DNA of 6,862 bases from assembly GCA_005888395.1 (NCBI GenBank), contig VAXF01000055.1, positions 1-6,862 of the forward strand. Reading direction: 5' to 3'. Every line of letters begins with the position of its first letter. Position 1 is the first letter of the stretch. The notes beneath the pieces are model-generated. The model searched no databases. It was given only the letters and a program-made list of their open reading frames with translations, and had not been told where the DNA came from. The DNA comes from Actinomycetota bacterium. Lineage in GTDB: Bacteria > Actinomycetota > Acidimicrobiia > Acidimicrobiales > AC-25. Shown in pieces: positions 5,691-6,862 of the stretch. A program made the translations under genes and the position numbers.

Positions 5691-6812
5691 ATGGACTTCG
5701 GGTTCACGGAGGAGCAGGAGGCGGTCCGCGACGCGGCCCTGCAGGTGCTCGAGGGGCAGGTCACCCAGGAGCGGCTGAAGGAGGTGGAGGCCGGCGGCGA
5801 GGGGTTCGACCGCGACACGTGGGCGCGGCTGGCCACGGCCAACCTGCTCGGGATCGCCCTGCCCGAGGCGGTCGGCGGCAGCGGGCTCGGATTCCTCGAG
5901 CTGTGTCTGCTGCTCGAGCAGGTGGGGCGCAGCGTGGCGCCGGTGCCGGCGCTGCCGTCGCTCGTGATGGGCGCGCTGCCGATCGTCGAGTTCGGCACGC
6001 GCGCGCAGCAAGAGCGCGAGCTGCCGCCGGTGGCGTCGGGGGAGCGGGTGCTCACCGCCGCCCTCGTGGAGCTCGGCGGCGAGCCCACCCAGCCGGTCAC
6101 GACCGCCACGAGGGACGGGTCGCGCTGGCATCTCGACGGCGTGAAGGTGTGCGTCCCCGCCGGGTTGGTGGCCGACCGCATGCTCGTGCCCGCCCGCACG
6201 GGCGAGAGCGCGGTCGGCGTCTTCCTCGTCGACACCGGTGCACCCGGCGTGCGGCGCGACCGTCAGGACACCACCAGCGGCATTCCGGAGGCGCGCGTCG
6301 AGCTGACCGATGTCGAGGTTGGTGACGACGACGTCGTCGGCGATGCGCAAGGCGGCGGCACGATCGTCGAGTGGATCGTCGAACGCACGACGGCCGGGCT
6401 GTGCGCGATCGCCATCGGCGTGTGTGAGGAGGCGCTCCGCCTCACGGCCGAGTACACGAAGACGCGGGAGCAGTTCGACCGCCCGATCGCCACGTTCCAG
6501 GCGGTCGGCCAGCGCGCCGCCGACGCGTACATCGACACCGAGGCCGTGCGGCTCACGGCCTGGCAGGCCGCCTGGCGGCTGGCCGCCGGCCTCCCCGCGA
6601 CCGAAGAGGTGGCGGTGGCCAAGTTCTGGGCGGCCGAGGGCGGCCAGCGCGTGGTCCACGCGGCCCAGCACCTGCACGGCGGCATCGGCGTCGACCGCGA
6701 CTACCCGCTCTACCGCTACTTCACCTGGGCCAAGCAGCTCGAGCTCACCCTCGGCGGCGCCACCCCCCAGCTGGTGCACCTCGGCCGCCTGCTGGCCGCC
6801 GAACCCGTCTGA
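5691..6812 (+). CDS. fadE27: Acyl-CoA dehydrogenase, FadE27 (ChsE5)-like partner subunit
   Basis: A 373-residue acyl-CoA dehydrogenase, shorter and more divergent than its neighbour, as expected for the beta subunit of heteromeric actinobacterial FadE enzymes. It starts MDFGFTEEQEAVRDAA, has TREQFDRPIATFQAVGQR (from 258), the conserved FAD-contact segment, and ends with LHGGIGVDRDYPLYRYF and LGGAT. The MCAD-type catalytic Glu position is absent. The ATG at 5691 was chosen because AGGGGG lies six bases upstream and it gives the normal N-terminus; the frame is open further upstream but overlaps fadE26. The 10-base gap from the first subunit indicates co-transcription and matched synthesis. Odd point: E231-R232 falls about where the partner has its catalytic E241-R242, a position I recall as non-Glu in M. 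tuberculosis FadE27. Confidence 0.86.
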   Translation: MDFGFTEEQEAVRDAALQVLEGQVTQERLKEVEAGGEGFDRDTWARLATANLLGIALPEAVGGSGLGFLELCLLLEQVGRSVAPVPALPSLVMGALPIVEFGTRAQQERELPPVASGERVLTAALVELGGEPTQPVTTATRDGSRWHLDGVKVCVPAGLVADRMLVPARTGESAVGVFLVDTGAPGVRRDRQDTTSGIPEARVELTDVEVGDDDVVGDAQGGGTIVEWIVERTTAGLCAIAIGVCEEALRLTAEYTKTREQFDRPIATFQAVGQRAADAYIDTEAVRLTAWQAAWRLAAGLPATEEVAVAKFWAAEGGQRVVHAAQHLHGGIGVDRDYPLYRYFTWAKQLELTLGGATPQLVHLGRLLAAEPV

Positions 6813-6840
6813 CCCCTCCCCACTGCGTTCTGTCAGCAGG

Positions 6841-6862
6841 AATCCACCCTGTGGGGTGAATT
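6841..6862. terminator. Possible terminator hairpin at the window edge
   Basis: AATCCACCC (6841-6849) can pair with GGGTGAATT (6854-6862) across a TGTG loop, nine positions with one C/A mismatch. It starts 29 bases after the fadE27 stop. The sequence after it is outside the window, so a T-tract or a following promoter cannot be assessed; it could equally be an operator-like palindrome for the next gene. Confidence 0.3.

Noticed and set aside
2825..6235. Very long open frame on the minus strand (over 1100 codons)
   Set aside because: It runs opposite or out of frame to five recognisable genes and its translation is Arg/Ala/Pro-rich with no family features, typical of spurious open frames in high-G+C DNA.

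Overview
The window is a high-G+C piece of an actinobacterial chromosome. The evidence is its base composition, an LAFTG (class E-type) sorting signal, KstR-like operators, and proteins that look like Mycobacterium/Rhodococcus sterol-degradation enzymes. The proteins are not close enough to known mycobacterial ones to name a genus; an uncultured, Acidimicrobiia-like lineage is possible but unproven.

Layout. Positions 1-734 (+) hold the 3' end of a cell-wall-anchored surface protein: a Cys/Asp/Asn motif, a long Thr-Gly stalk, a Pro/Ala linker and a LAFTG anchor. A hairpin at 723-747 separates it from a convergent luciferase-like flavin-dependent oxidoreductase (755-1861, -). That gene diverges from a CYP142-type cytochrome P450 (1932-3110, +). 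The 70-bp gap between them carries an exact match to the KstR operator pattern TnnAACnnGTTnnA. Overlapping the P450 stop as TGATG is a thiol-redox gene of the AhpC-TSA_2 / PRX-like2 (SelU-related) family (3110-3643, +). Next comes a convergent short-chain dehydrogenase (3640-4461, -), then a divergent promoter region with a second KstR-like box. Two adjacent acyl-CoA dehydrogenase genes resembling FadE26 and FadE27 (4505-5680 and 5691-6812, +) follow, and a possible hairpin sits at the right edge.

How the genes fit together. CYP142 enzymes oxidise the terminal side-chain carbon of cholesterol/cholestenone to the acid. FadE26-FadE27 (ChsE4-ChsE5) performs the first dehydrogenation of the CoA-activated side chain. 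The SDR could supply a hydroxyacyl-CoA or hydroxysteroid dehydrogenation. The LLM protein resembles a gene found close to cyp142 in the M. tuberculosis cholesterol cluster. With two KstR-like operators at the two divergent promoters, the region from 755 to 6812 reads as a compact sterol side-chain degradation locus.

The standout observation is an in-frame TGA at 3227-3229 in the PRX-like gene. It lies exactly where the family has the first Cys of its CxxC centre, so the motif reads UxxC. The reading frame continues intact with recognisable family sequence to a TAG at 3641-3643. A GC-rich hairpin with an AGUU loop starts its loop 25 nt after the TGA, inside the usual bacterial SECIS range. This gene is best read as a selenoprotein joined to a sterol P450 operon; conventional annotation would split or truncate it.
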